Assembly: GCA_041300525.1 (NCBI GenBank)
Contig: JBGLNJ010000001.1
Coordinates: forward strand, 3,410,001 to 3,474,000
Reading direction: 5' to 3'
Length of the DNA stretch: 64,000 bases
DNA from: JBGLNJ01 sp041300525
GTDB taxonomy: Bacteria; Chloroflexota; Anaerolineae; Fen-1058
This document shows positions 1 to 7,997 of this stretch, piece by piece. The translations under genes and the position numbers were made by a program. Within the stretch, counting starts at the first letter, position 1; every line of letters starts with the position of its first letter. Below the pieces are notes generated by a model. The model was not told the origin of the DNA and did no database searches. It worked only from the letters and a program-made list of their open reading frames with translations.

Positions 1-512
1 TGCTCGTCGCTGATGCCGAGTTCTTTCTCCGAGCACACCATCGCGTCCGAGGGCACGCCCCGAATCTTGGTTGGCTTGAGCGTGGCGAGCACCTGACCAG
101 GCTGATGCCCGTCGTAGAGCGTCGCGCCGGTCTTGGCATAGGCTACCTTGAGCGGACGAGCCAAGCGCCCCTGTCCTTTGTACTCAAACAAGTTCGGTGC
201 GCCGGTCACGACGGTGTGCGGCTCGGCTGCTCCATACTCTATGTCTGCCAACACCAGCCGGTCGGCGTTGGGATGCGGCTTGACTTCCAACACCGCGCCC
301 ACTACGATTTTATCGCGGTCCCAGGCCAGGCCGGATTGTGCCGCCGTCTCGCTCGCGGCCGGAGTGTGCACCTGCGCTTTGCGCTGTGGCGCAAGGCCGA
401 TGTATTCGATGTTCTCCACCTCGAGTCCCGCTAGCGTCAGCCGCTCGGCCAGGTCTTCCACCGGGATGTTGATGTCCACATAGTCTTTGAGCCAGGATAA
501 TGGGATTTTCAT
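1..512 (-). CDS. pheT: Phenylalanine--tRNA ligase beta subunit, N-terminal part (runs off window)
   Basis: The reverse strand opens with MKIPLSWLKDYVDINIPVED, the hallmark start of PheT. It is followed by the EMAP/tRNA-binding-like OB fold (ADRLVLADI, VVTGAPN, GVPSDAMVCSEKELGIS). PheT pairs with PheS to charge tRNA-Phe in the cytosol. About 170 of roughly 800 residues are in the window; the rest lies beyond base 1. The start is the ATG at 512, just downstream of a purine-rich stretch. The GT39-like fragment upstream on the same strand stops 10 bases before it. Identity is confident; only the N-terminal editing/recruitment region can be seen. Confidence 0.93.
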   Translation of the reverse strand, partial: MKIPLSWLKDYVDINIPVEDLAERLTLAGLEVENIEYIGLAPQRKAQVHTPAASETAAQSGLAWDRDKIVVGAVLEVKPHPNADRLVLADIEYGAAEPHTVVTGAPNLFEYKGQGRLARPLKVAYAKTGATLYDGHQPGQVLATLKPTKIRGVPSDAMVCSEKELGISDE

Positions 513-522
513 TCTTCGCCCC

Positions 523-1185
523 CTACGAAATCTTGATCTTGGAAAGGACGATTTTGTCGTCCAGGAATTCTCCGGCGTCGTCCACGCGGTTCACGCGCGC
601 GCCGGTTTGTTCGTCGTACAGGCCAACTTGCAGCGTGTACTCGCCCGGCGGCCTATCTGCGCCGACGGCGATTTGATGCGCGTCCACGATCACCTCGCCA
701 GGGTGCCAGGCCTGCGTGTCATACGTCCACTGCGCGGGCACGCCATCGTGTTGCGCCGCCACCTGGCCTTGCGCGTCGAGCAGGTGCACGAATACTTTGA
801 GCGACTGGGTCAATGGCCGAGTGGGTTGCCAATATAGATACACGCCCACACGTTGATCTGCTCCGGCGGGCTGGTCGTCGCTCACGATCGCATCGTAGCC
901 CAGAAACGAAATGCCCTCTGCCAGTTTCGCCGGGAAAGCAATCTGCGGCGACGGCGCATCCGGCTCCAGCCGATAAGCGACAAACTCATCGTCTGGCCCG
1001 ACCCAGATAGGCGTGTAGCCGTGCGGCCGCTTTGCCGGCGAAAGCAAGTCTTGATATTGCGGGTGATAATTCATTCCGTCCGATGCCGTGAAAATCAGAA
1101 AGCGATACCCCGATTGCAACGATACGCGGTGGAGCGCGTCCACCGTCGGCGGCGTCTCGGCCAGGTAAAGCATGGAAAAGCGATC
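523..1185 (-). pseudogene. C-terminal fragment of a GT39-like membrane protein
   Basis: About 220 residues are recognisable from FSMLYLAETPPTVDALH to the stop at 523. They correspond to the exoplasmic C-terminal part of a dolichyl-phosphate-mannose mannosyltransferase-like protein. The block VFVHLLDAQGQVAAQHDGVP ... WHPGEVIVDAH ... PPGEYTLQVGLYDEQTGAR recurs in the full-length GT39 protein at 2934-4901. All membrane segments and the catalytic N-terminal half are absent. Reading upstream, the frame runs without homology into out-of-phase DNA of a MraY/WecA-type gene at about 1185. It is therefore a remnant or an assembly joint, not an intact gene. Confidence 0.75.
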
Positions 1186-1759
1186 TCGCGTCGGCAAAGA
1201 GCCGGAACGCTGCGTTGATGAACAGTACCGCGCAGGCAATGGCAGTCACTCCAGCCGCCAACCCATTCAGGCCATCCAGCCAGTTGACGGTGTTGACCAT
1301 TCCCATAATCCAGAACAGGGTAAAGGCCACGGTGAGCCAAAGTGGGAAGATGACCTTGTCGCCGGTCAGCGGGTTGTAAAAATATTGGACAAAGAGCAGA
1401 AAGACGATGGCGATGGCGGCGGCGGCGGCGTGGATGAGATATTGCCAGCGCGGAGGAATGTTCCAACGGTCGTCGGCCAGGCCGAACAGGAAAATGAACA
1501 CGCCGCCGGTCAGCAAGCCGATGAGGCGGATGATCTCATTCGGGTCAAAACGTGGAACGGGGAGCCATTGCGCGAACAGCGCAGCGGCGGTGAACGCCAG
1601 GTACAGCGCCAGGCCGCCGGTGCGCGGGACGAGTCCGGCGTGCTGACGCCTACCGCCGGGCGCGTCCGCCAGCCTCAGCTGTCGCCCGACGATCCCCGCC
1701 AGCGGCGTGGCGACGAAGGCGAGGGTGAAGGCGAGAAAGAAGACGAGGATAAAGTTCAT
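1186..1759 (-). pseudogene. N-terminal fragment of a MraY/WecA-type glycosyl-1-phosphate transferase
   Basis: The first ~190 residues are a polytopic membrane protein of the undecaprenyl-phosphate N-acetylglucosamine-1-phosphate transferase family. Visible motifs are the DAPGGRRQHAGLVPRTGG loop, the FGLADDRW aspartate pair and NTVNWLDGLNGLAAG. Such enzymes start lipid-linked O-antigen or teichoic acid synthesis at the inner membrane. Family members have ~320-380 residues. Here the catalytic loops after the NAAFRLFADAR region are lost and the frame enters GT39-derived DNA. The start is the ATG at 1759. Family confidence is high; function is unlikely if the joint is real. Confidence 0.82.
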
Positions 1760-1807
1760 GAGGGCAGACCACTGACTGCCGATGGCTGACCGCTAAGAGA
1801 ATCCAGT

Positions 1808-2122
1808 TCATGTTGCCGCTGGCTGCATAGTCAAGTGAGGATTCACCAAGCGTGAGCGAGGAGGATCCATGGCTTTTATTTCTACATAGACAACCGGGTT
1901 CTTTTCGCGCACCGGGCGCGCTTTTTGCGCCGCATCTTGCGCCGCATCTTGCGCCGCATCTAGATTGATGCGATATAATTCCGGGTCGTCTTTGGGGAGC
2001 AAGACCACTTCCGCGCCATTTGGAATCTGCTCCAGCATTTCCGGGTGTTCCGAGATGTATCGCTCGAACTCTAAGGACAGCGTAATATTCTTTTCTGTAA
2101 TAGCTTCCTGGCTATACTTCAT
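1808..2122 (-). CDS. DUF5647 family protein
   Basis: This 104-residue soluble protein contains FERYISEHPEMLEQIPNGAE and VVLLPKDDPELYRINL, typical of the small DUF5647 proteins of Chloroflexota and cyanobacteria; their function is unknown. The middle carries a low-complexity DAAQDAAQDAAQ stretch encoded by three exact 12-base repeats. The tail contains VVYVEIKAMDPPRSRLVNPH. An HNH nuclease lies 31 bases upstream on the same strand, so the two may be co-transcribed. No catalytic motif is visible. Confidence 0.75.
   Translation of the reverse strand: MKYSQEAITEKNITLSLEFERYISEHPEMLEQIPNGAEVVLLPKDDPELYRINLDAAQDAAQDAAQKARPVREKNPVVYVEIKAMDPPRSRLVNPHLTMQPAAT
1925..1960. repeat. 3 x 12 bp tandem repeat inside the DUF5647 gene
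   Basis: The unit TTGCGCCGCATC is repeated three times without mismatch. On the coding strand it adds a DAAQ block per copy, so unit changes keep the frame. This is a likely length-variable microsatellite. Confidence 0.9.
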
Positions 2123-2152
2123 CGGTCGCTCTCCTGTTCGCAGGCAACACGG

Positions 2153-2593
2153 TTACTTTGCCATGCGCTTTATCGCTGCTATAGTCGGATACCTCGCCAG
2201 ATCTATTAATGCTTGCCGTTCCACAAGGCGTTCGGTGCTGTTGAAACCCAGAATGAGGGCCGTCACCTCGCCGATTTCGGTCAGTGACTCAATAACGACT
2301 CCGTTCAGTCGAAAGTGATCTGCCCAGCGATCTGTGCGAGGATTGAAGAATCTGATAAATTCGTGGGTCCGCCACAGGATCGAGGCAATATCACTGCCTT
2401 TCTGACGATTGCAAAAGGCGCACGCGTACGCCAGATTGTCCGCCGTAGTTGGACCGCTATGCTTCACGCTGATGACATGGTCTACTTCACATCCAAAGTA
2501 GGTGTCGTCTTGATGAACCAGGCAATATTCGCACAGGCGCTCGGCGCGGGCGGCCACGAGCCGCCGCAGGTCGGCGCTGATGTGGCTAGCCAT
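2153..2593 (-). CDS. HNH endonuclease
   Basis: This 146-residue protein has a clear HNH/McrA fold: zinc-knuckle CEYC near residue 20, the HNH core EVDHVISVKHSG, then NLAYACAFCNRQKG with the second CxxC-type pair. The first histidine coordinates the metal and activates water for DNA cleavage. Length matches stand-alone HNH proteins of cyanobacteria and Chloroflexota. It overlaps the upstream 85-residue ORF by 8 bases, a pairing that suggests translational coupling. Target and role (mobile, defence or housekeeping) cannot be read from the sequence. Confidence 0.88.
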   Translation of the reverse strand: MASHISADLRRLVAARAERLCEYCLVHQDDTYFGCEVDHVISVKHSGPTTADNLAYACAFCNRQKGSDIASILWRTHEFIRFFNPRTDRWADHFRLNGVVIESLTEIGEVTALILGFNSTERLVERQALIDLARYPTIAAIKRMAK

Positions 2594-2843
2594 GGGGGAT
2601 GTGCTGGCGAGCGCGTGCTTTGGCGAGCCGCATGAGATGTTCCATCTGCATATAGTGATCTAACTCTGATTTTTCATCAGGTGAGAGGCTGGTAGTTTTC
2701 TCGCGGCGAATCAGGTCTGCGACGCGCTCCTTTGCTGCCGCCGAGGGTTGGAAAGCAATGACGCTGCTCGGACTTGTTCCGGCAGCAATGAACTCTATGA
2801 CTTCTTCGTATGCTCTTGGTGTCGTTACGGGTATGACCGCCAT
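2586..2843 (-). CDS. Small conserved hypothetical protein upstream of the HNH nuclease
   Basis: The product is 85 residues. It begins MAVIPVTTPRAYEEVIEFIA and contains ...PSSVIAFQPSAAAKERVADL and a charged helix KSELDHYMQMEHLMRLAKAR. Small proteins of this composition often sit directly upstream of HNH nuclease genes. The 8-base overlap with the downstream start and the GGAGAGG-like ribosome site before its ATG support a real gene. Helical, soluble, no catalytic residues; an accessory or antitoxin-like role is only a guess. Confidence 0.7.
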   Translation of the reverse strand: MAVIPVTTPRAYEEVIEFIAAGTSPSSVIAFQPSAAAKERVADLIRREKTTSLSPDEKSELDHYMQMEHLMRLAKARARQHIPHG

Positions 2844-2933
2844 TACCCTCTCCTTTCATCCGATCTGCTGGGCAGCGATCTCTGCCTGTCATTGTACTCG
2901 CAAGGGATAGGGGCGTCAAGCGACTGCCGACCG

Positions 2934-4901
2934 CTATCTCGTCATCTCCGCGATGACGATCTCGTCATCCGGCAGCCGCGCGCCGTCTGCGCCGCGCGCC
3001 TCGATCCGCGCGCCAGTGATTGCGTCGTACATCCCCGCCGTCACGCGATACGTCCCCGGCGGCAGGTTTGCCAGTGGGATGCTGTGAGTGTCGGTGATGA
3101 CATCGCCAGGACGCCACCACGAGGTCGGCGCAAAGCCTTGAGCTGGAACGCCATCATCCTGCGCGACTACTTTGCCGCTCGAATCGTAGACGTGTACGAA
3201 TACTTTGCGATCTGGCACAGTTGTCACTGATTGCCATGTCAATATTGTCACGCCCTTGTCATTTGAGATTTGAGATTGGACGCTCCGCGTGGAGATTTGA
3301 ACTCCGCCTAACGTCGCACTTGCACGATTCATAGATGCGCCGGGTTGCCAGGCGGCTGACAGATCAAAAAGTTGCCACCGGATAAGATCGAATACAAACA
3401 CGTGCGAGGCGCTGAGCCGCTGACGCAACTGCTCGACCGACGCGGCATCGCCAAAGGTCTGCCAGCCAGGTTGACGCTCCGCGTCGCGCACGGTGACGGC
3501 AGAGGTGGGAACGTCCGGCCCGCCATTGTAGAACACAAAATCGCGCGTGTCGGCATAGGGCGGGATGACGACGGCCCCGGTGGGCGCGAACACGAACGGG
3601 CTGCGGCACTCGGTCCCCTTGCCCCGCGAAGAAAAAAAGTACGGCAGATTGACGAATGTAACCTCTTGCCCCGGTGGCACTGATCGAGTTGCGCCCGCCA
3701 TCATCCGCCCAACCTCGCCTGCCATCCCCTGGTACGCCAGCTCGCAGCGCATATAGCCGGCAGACGGCAAAAGGCACACAGCAAGTATCAAACCCCCAAT
3801 ACCCAATCTCCAATATCCAATCTCAGGTTTCAAGAGGCGCTCTGCTGCAAGGATAGGAATGGCACAGGTGAGGGCCGCCCCCACCGATGGCAAGTAATAC
3901 AACCGTGGACTGCCGAGGACATAGGCGTTGTTGAGAATCAGGATCGAGGGCAGTGAGGCGAGCGCCCACACGATCAGCCCGAACGCGAACAGGCGAGTGA
4001 CGCGAGCATAGCGTGCCAACGCAAATAGCATGGCCAGGCTGAGCGCGGCGAGTATTGCCAGTGCCAGCGGGTTGTGATTCGCCAATGGCGCGACGGGATA
4101 GACGAGCGCCTGCACGAACGGCAGCACGTTGGCGCGCATCGCCTCCAGGGAAAGCGTCCGCGCCTCGGCGGTCTTGCGGACGAGCAGCCAGACCGCGGCA
4201 AAGATTACGGGCGCGGCAAAGAACCCAAGTACGCCCGACGATAAAATCGTCGGGCTGAAAGGTGCAAGCCCGGTGAACCGGGCTAAATGGGTATGGAGAG
4301 TCGGCTTGAGCCGACTTTCATTTTCAGCCCCGAGTTTCAACTCCGGGCCGAGCGAGCTTGTCAACGCAACCAGTAACAGCGGCGTGATGACGGCATTCTC
4401 CTGCGTAAAGACCGCCAACGCCAGCGCGATGTGCGCCGCCACGAAGGTCCACCGCGCCCTATCCTCGCTCCAGCGGACGTAGAACGCCAGCGTGAGCAGG
4501 ATGAAGAGCGTCACCAGCGGGTGCACGAACGAGCCGACGTAAGGCACGGCCTCATAGCTGAACGGGTAGAGCGCAAATAACGCTCCGGCCAATGTTGCGT
4601 ACGCTAACCGGCCTGTTAGCCGATGTGCGAGCCACACGACGAGCGCCGCGTTCGCCGCATGCGCCAGCACGTTGAGCAGGTGCAGCGCGAAAGGATCGTG
4701 CCGGCCCAGGAGCGCGTGGAGAACCTGCCAGAAGATAAAGCTGACCGGGCGATAGTAACCGTGCCCGCCGGCGTCCGTCAGGAGCGACCAGACCGACCGG
4801 CTCTCCATCCAACGGAAATGGCCGGTTGGGTCGTCGTTGAAAAAGCCGAACTGTAGCGACGGCGCATAAAACGCAAATGCCACCGCCGCGACGACGAGCA
4901 T
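2934..4901 (-). CDS. GT39-type polytopic glycosyltransferase-like protein
   Basis: This 655-residue membrane protein belongs to the ArnT/PMT superfamily. The N-terminal TM is followed by a first loop with the acidic FFNDDP motif, where the catalytic aspartate sits in PMT-like enzymes. The DPFALHLLNVLAHAANAALV and LFALYPFSYEAVPY regions follow, then several more TM helices. A ~190-residue exoplasmic C-terminal part contains VFVHVYDSSGKVVAQDDGVP and WWRPGDVITDTHSI, shared with three other GT39-like proteins here. Members usually move sugars from lipid carriers at the outer face of the membrane. At residues ~180-230 the frame reads through a hairpin array (4233-4350), giving a hydrophilic insert. 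Donor and acceptor are unknown. Confidence 0.8.
   Translation of the reverse strand: MLVVAAVAFAFYAPSLQFGFFNDDPTGHFRWMESRSVWSLLTDAGGHGYYRPVSFIFWQVLHALLGRHDPFALHLLNVLAHAANAALVVWLAHRLTGRLAYATLAGALFALYPFSYEAVPYVGSFVHPLVTLFILLTLAFYVRWSEDRARWTFVAAHIALALAVFTQENAVITPLLLVALTSSLGPELKLGAENESRLKPTLHTHLARFTGLAPFSPTILSSGVLGFFAAPVIFAAVWLLVRKTAEARTLSLEAMRANVLPFVQALVYPVAPLANHNPLALAILAALSLAMLFALARYARVTRLFAFGLIVWALASLPSILILNNAYVLGSPRLYYLPSVGAALTCAIPILAAERLLKPEIGYWRLGIGGLILAVCLLPSAGYMRCELAYQGMAGEVGRMMAGATRSVPPGQEVTFVNLPYFFSSRGKGTECRSPFVFAPTGAVVIPPYADTRDFVFYNGGPDVPTSAVTVRDAERQPGWQTFGDAASVEQLRQRLSASHVFVFDLIRWQLFDLSAAWQPGASMNRASATLGGVQISTRSVQSQISNDKGVTILTWQSVTTVPDRKVFVHVYDSSGKVVAQDDGVPAQGFAPTSWWRPGDVITDTHSIPLANLPPGTYRVTAGMYDAITGARIEARGADGARLPDDEIVIAEMTR
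4233..4350. repeat. Array of four hairpins lying in frame inside the GT39 gene
   Basis: Four consecutive dyads are visible: GCCCGACGAT/ATCGTCGGGC (4233-4255), AGCCCGGT/ACCGGGCT (4267-4284), AGTCGGCT/AGCCGACT (4299-4316) and an imperfect CCCCGAGTT/AACTCCGGG (about 4328-4347). The segment is translated without a stop as a hydrophilic stretch (GLAPFSP ... LKPTLHTHLARF ... ELKLGAENES) between hydrophobic helices. It looks like an intergenic palindromic repeat inserted in frame into a coding sequence. Confidence 0.75.
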
Positions 4902-5050
4902 TGCTATGATTGCGGATTTGGGATTGCGGATTTCGGAATCTCCCTCAAGGGGTTATGGGGATTGCCGACTACGGCCTCATATCCAGTGTCGAGTTGACGG
5001 CGGGGTGGGGGACTGCCCCGCCGACCAGAACTTGGGCCTTTTTGCCAAGT

Positions 5051-5502
5051 TTAGGGCAGGTGCTCCAAATCATCCAAGTCCTTGTGTCTGCCCTGCCACT
5101 GGCTTTCTTGTTCACTTTCAAATGGTGCAAGCTGATGAGATTGACTTCAACACCATCCATCTCATCAACAACTCGTCCTGCGTAGCATTCTTCAAATGTG
5201 ACGCCGGAGATGGCGGTCGTAATCTCAAGGTGCATTGGGGGTATCCCCATGCGAACGATGCGCTTGTCCTGCAAGAACAAGCTGGCGGACAGTTGAGGGG
5301 TGTCGAACCCAAACTCTCGTAGCGCGCTAACCATGCGTTCGGCATTGTCGGGATGGATGGCAATCCAGATGCCCATGTCATGGGTGGCGCGGGGATAGCC
5401 GTGATACCCAACGGCATACCCGCCAATGAGCAGATACTCAACGCCATGTGTTTTGAGCAAACTCAAGAACTCTTTGAAGTCGGGCGGTAGCTTGATGTCC
5501 AT
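5051..5502 (-). CDS. AbiEii/DUF6036-like nucleotidyltransferase, frameshifted near its end
   Basis: The start MDIKLPPDFKEFLSLLKTHG, then VEYLLIGGYAVGYHGYPRAT with the downstream THDMGIWI, is the polymerase-beta-type nucleotidyltransferase fold of AbiEii/MenAT-like and DUF6036 proteins. The usual D-x-D after GG/Y is TxDxxIW-like here (DMGIWI). The family ends in KASGRHKDLDDLEHLP. In this gene a duplicated 5-mer at 5088-5097 shifts the frame; without it the tail would read GRHKDLDDLEHLP and stop at 5051. As written, the shifted frame runs on to 4969. An upstream partner overlaps its start by 65 bases. A role in a toxin-antitoxin or tRNA-modifying pair is possible. Confidence 0.72.
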
Positions 5503-5638
5503 AGTTTATCCGTCGGAGCATTTCCATATAGCGTAAACGTTCTTGGGGAGAGCGAGAGAGCCAATAGGTTTTCTCGTCCGAGTTGTCAAAGAGCGGTGCA
5601 AGTGAGAAGGCGGTTCTATCAATTCTTGGAACGGACAT
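5438..5638 (-). CDS. Small hypothetical partner of the nucleotidyltransferase
   Basis: A ~66-residue protein starting MSVPRIDRTAFSLAPLFDNS and continuing with WLSRSPQERLRYMEMLRRINYGHQ and ARLQRVLEF. This short charged helical type commonly precedes AbiEii-like nucleotidyltransferase genes. The 65-base overlap with the downstream start indicates coupled translation. I chose the ATG at 5638 because the family begins at MSVPRID; an upstream ATG at 5653 would add five residues. It may be the regulatory partner of the transferase, but that is inference. Confidence 0.65.
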   Translation of the reverse strand: MSVPRIDRTAFSLAPLFDNSDEKTYWLSRSPQERLRYMEMLRRINYGHQATARLQRVLEFAQNTWR

Positions 5639-5846
5639 AGTACCTGTAACCATATTTCACACAATCCTTGCAGGCCATATTGCCGAGAGTGTCGGTGTGC
5701 TGGGCCTAACGGTTTGCGTTACCCGCGTGTGGGCGGACGTGGACAATGTTTGGGAGCAGGAAAAACTCGAAGCCAGAAAAAAGCCTGTAAATCGCGCAGA
5801 CTCCCACACGTCAGGTGCACGCTGTGTTGGGCGGTCTTACATCTGG

Positions 5847-6070
5847 CTATATTGTGTGACTTTCACTGGCCTTGCTCCGTCGTAAATATGATGTGAAAGT
5901 CAAGGTATATCCTGCCGGATCGCGCAGGCTGGCGGTGCGTAACCCCCAAGGCTTGTCGGTTGGTGGCTCGTCAAAGACAACCCCACACCCTGTCAACTGC
6001 TGGTAGGTTTCATCAACATTCGGCACAACGAAATCAATGACTACTCCCTTGCCAGCCGCTCCCCACCGTG
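5847..6070 (-). pseudogene. C-terminal half of a VOC (glyoxalase/bleomycin resistance) protein
   Basis: About 70 residues are recognisable: GKGVVIDFVVPNVDETYQQL, VVFDEPPTDKPWGLRT and RDPAGYTLTF. These form the second beta-alpha-beta-beta-beta module of a vicinal oxygen chelate protein; the glutamate region usually found in the ...DPxGxxxxF motif is altered. The N-terminal module is missing. Upstream (towards 6070) the frame has no family similarity, because the opposite strand is occupied by a selA piece that also lacks its start. It is a head-to-head loss of two 5' ends. Confidence 0.7.
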
Positions 6071-7095
6071 CGCGCTCATCAGGTGAACGCGGACATCGCA
6101 TGATGGCGGTGGAAGACTTGATATGCCGCATCACGGGTGCGGAAAGCGCGCTGGTCGTCAACAACAACGCGGGCGCGGTGCTGTTGGCGCTCACCGCTCA
6201 CGCGGCGGGACGCGAGGTCGTCATCTCGCGCGGGCAACTCGTGGAAATCGGCGGCGGGTTCCGCATCCCGGAAGTGCTGGCGCAGTCGGGAGCGACGCTC
6301 GTCGAAGTGGGCACGACGAACCGGACACATCGCCACGATTACGAGGCCGCGCTGAACGCAAACACAGCCGCCATCCTGCGCGCCCATTCGAGCAATTTTC
6401 GCGTCGTCGGTTTTACCGCTGAAGTGAGCCTGGCCGAGTTGGTCGAGGTGGGCCTCGCGCGCGGCGTCCCCGTGATGGACGACTTGGGCAGCGGGGCGCT
6501 GCTGGATACGTCGGCGTATGGCCTGGCGCACGAGCCGATGCCGCAGGAGAGCCTGGCGGCGGGCGTGGCGTTGGTCTGCTTTAGCGGCGACAAGTTGCTG
6601 GGCGGGCCGCAGGCGGGTATCGTCATCGGCAAGCGACAGTACGTCGAGCCGCTCAAGCGTCACCCGCTGGCGCGCGCACTCCGCGCGGACAAGCTTTGCC
6701 TGGCCGCGCTATCTGCTACGTTGACGCATTACCTCAAGCGTGAGGCCGAGCAAGAAATCCCAGTGTGGCGCATGATCGCCATGCCGCCTGACGAAATCGC
6801 CAAACGCGCCAAGCAGTGGATACGCAAGCTGCGCCAGTCCGGGATCAAGGCGCAGGTTATCGAGGGGCGTTCGACCGTGGGCGGCGGCAGTTTGCCGGGC
6901 GAGACGTTGCCCACGTGGCTCGTCGCCATCGAGTGCGATTCGCCCGATACGCTGGCCGCGCGCTTGCGGCGCAACGACCCGCCCGTCATCGCGCGCATCG
7001 AGGATGGGCGGCTGGTGCTCGATCCGAGGACAGTCGCGCCTGGAGAAGAGAAAAAGTTGCTTGAAGCGGTATGTGGCGCCGTGGTGACTCGGTGA
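6071..7095 (+). pseudogene. selA: L-seryl-tRNA(Sec) selenium transferase, N-terminus missing
   Basis: SelA converts Ser-tRNA(Sec) to Sec-tRNA(Sec) using selenophosphate and PLP. Recognisable parts are GERGHR...VEDLICRITGAESAL, VVNNNAGAVLLAL, ISRGQLVEIGGGFRIPEV, GTTNRTHRHDYEAAL, LVCFSGDKLLGGPQAG (the PLP lysine lies in SGDKLLGGPQ) and the C-terminal VGGGSLPGETLPTW. About 335 of ~460 residues are present. The first ~120 residues are absent and replaced by DNA of a VOC gene. An ATG at 6037 exists but its first ~15 codons are not SelA. The rest is well conserved, so an intact gene may exist in the organism. Confidence 0.88.
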
Positions 7096-7125
7096 CATGC
7101 GCCTGCGACTGTCAATGAGGATGAT

Positions 7126-7359
7126 ATGGCTGAACACGACAAGACGAAGATGATTCGGTATGAGGTTATCATCTATTGGAGTGAGGAGGACGAAGCCTAC
7201 GTGGTAGAAGTGCCTGAATTGCCGGGCTGCATGGCGGACGGCGCAACATACCAAGAATCGCTCGCCAACGCAGAAATCATCATTCAAGAATGGATTGAAA
7301 CCGCGCGAGAATTGGGCCGTCCGGTTCCGGAGCCGAAAGGGCGGCTGGTCTATGCATGA
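7126..7359 (+). CDS. HicB-like antitoxin (type II toxin-antitoxin)
   Basis: The 77-residue product has the HicB partial RNase-H fold: YEVIIYWSEEDEAYVVEVPE, LPGCMADGATYQESLANA and EIIIQEWIETARELGRPVPEP. HicB proteins neutralise the HicA mRNA interferase. No HicA-like small dsRBD protein is found up- or downstream, so it is an orphan or the toxin was lost. A 39-codon ORF overlaps its last codons by 8 bases. The reading frame, length and motif agree with the family. Confidence 0.85.
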   Translation: MAEHDKTKMIRYEVIIYWSEEDEAYVVEVPELPGCMADGATYQESLANAEIIIQEWIETARELGRPVPEPKGRLVYA

Positions 7360-7471
7360 GGAGTTGGAACGGCGTGGCATTGGCCCGGCACAGGCCGCTG
7401 ATCTGCGCGCCCGGCTACATACCTTTGAGGATTGGGATGACCCGGCGATGGAGGCCTACAATGCCCTATAA
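7352..7471 (+). CDS. 39-residue ORF overlapping hicB-like gene and DUF559 gene
   Basis: ATG at 7352 opens a frame reading MHEELERRGIGPAQAADL ... LRARLHTFEDWDDPAMEAYN ... AL and stops at 7469-7471. The DWDxPxM-x-x-Y ending resembles short antitoxin-like ORFs found before toxin or nuclease genes. It overlaps the stop of the HicB-like gene by 8 bases and the start of the DUF559 gene by 11, which suggests a tightly packed three-gene unit. It is short and could be spurious, but composition and spacing argue for translation. Confidence 0.5.
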   Translation: MHEELERRGIGPAQAADLRARLHTFEDWDDPAMEAYNAL

Positions 7472-7856
7472 CCGCAGAGACATGACAACATCGCCCGGCA
7501 ATCGAATCCGCCACATCCGCACGACGTCCGCTATCCAACAGCGGGCCAAGGAACTGCGCCAGCAGATGACGCCTGCCGAAGACATGCTGTGGCAGCGCCT
7601 GCGCGCTCATCGGTTGAGCGGCCTCAAATTCCGACGGCAGCATCCTTTGGGGCCATTCGTCGCCGATTTCTACTGTGCCGAGCGCAGGCTCGTGATTGAG
7701 ATTGATGGTGACATTCACACCCAACAAGCGGAACACGATCAGGCTCGCACTGAACAGTGTGAAGCCTACGGTTATCGTGTGATTCGATTCAAGAATACAG
7801 AGGTCGAGCAAGATATCGAAAAGGTGTTGGAAAAGATTATAGAGACTTGTCAATAA
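7461..7856 (+). CDS. DUF559 (very-short-patch-repair-like) endonuclease
   Basis: A 131-residue protein reading MPYNRRDMTTS... then AKELRQQMTPAEDMLWQRLR, LSGLKFRRQHPLGPFVADFY and CAERRLVIEIDGDIHTQQ. This is the DUF559/PD-(D/E)XK fold related to Vsr and the TnsA nucleases, with the acidic VADFYC and EIDG motifs. I chose ATG 7461 because the family characteristically begins MPYNR; an ATG at 7482 is the alternative. Such genes are scattered, often next to toxin-antitoxin modules; the substrate is unknown. Confidence 0.85.
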   Translation: MPYNRRDMTTSPGNRIRHIRTTSAIQQRAKELRQQMTPAEDMLWQRLRAHRLSGLKFRRQHPLGPFVADFYCAERRLVIEIDGDIHTQQAEHDQARTEQCEAYGYRVIRFKNTEVEQDIEKVLEKIIETCQ

Positions 7857-7872
7857 CCCTCTCCCACCCCGG

Positions 7873-7905
7873 CCCTCCCTCTCCCAATTCTTAGGAGAGG
7901 GAGGG
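7873..7905. repeat. 12 bp stem hairpin in a C/G-rich intergenic repeat
   Basis: CCCTCCCTCTCC and GGAGAGGGAGGG pair perfectly around a 9-base loop. No T-run follows on either strand, so it is not a typical terminator. Further C-run/G-run motifs continue to about 7980, up to the tsaD start region. The whole 140-base gap appears to be a purine/pyrimidine-biased palindromic intergenic repeat. Confidence 0.7.
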
Positions 7906-7997
7906 AGCGCGGAGTGCGTGCTCCCCCTTCCTCTCCCGTAATCGGGAGACGCGAAGCGGGGGGACGGGGGGAAGGAGAGGGCTTGATTGGAGAACCC

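Noticed and set aside
1172..1759. A natural WecA-GT39 fusion protein
   Set aside because: The two parts are in different frames and each lacks essential halves, so a fusion protein is not made.
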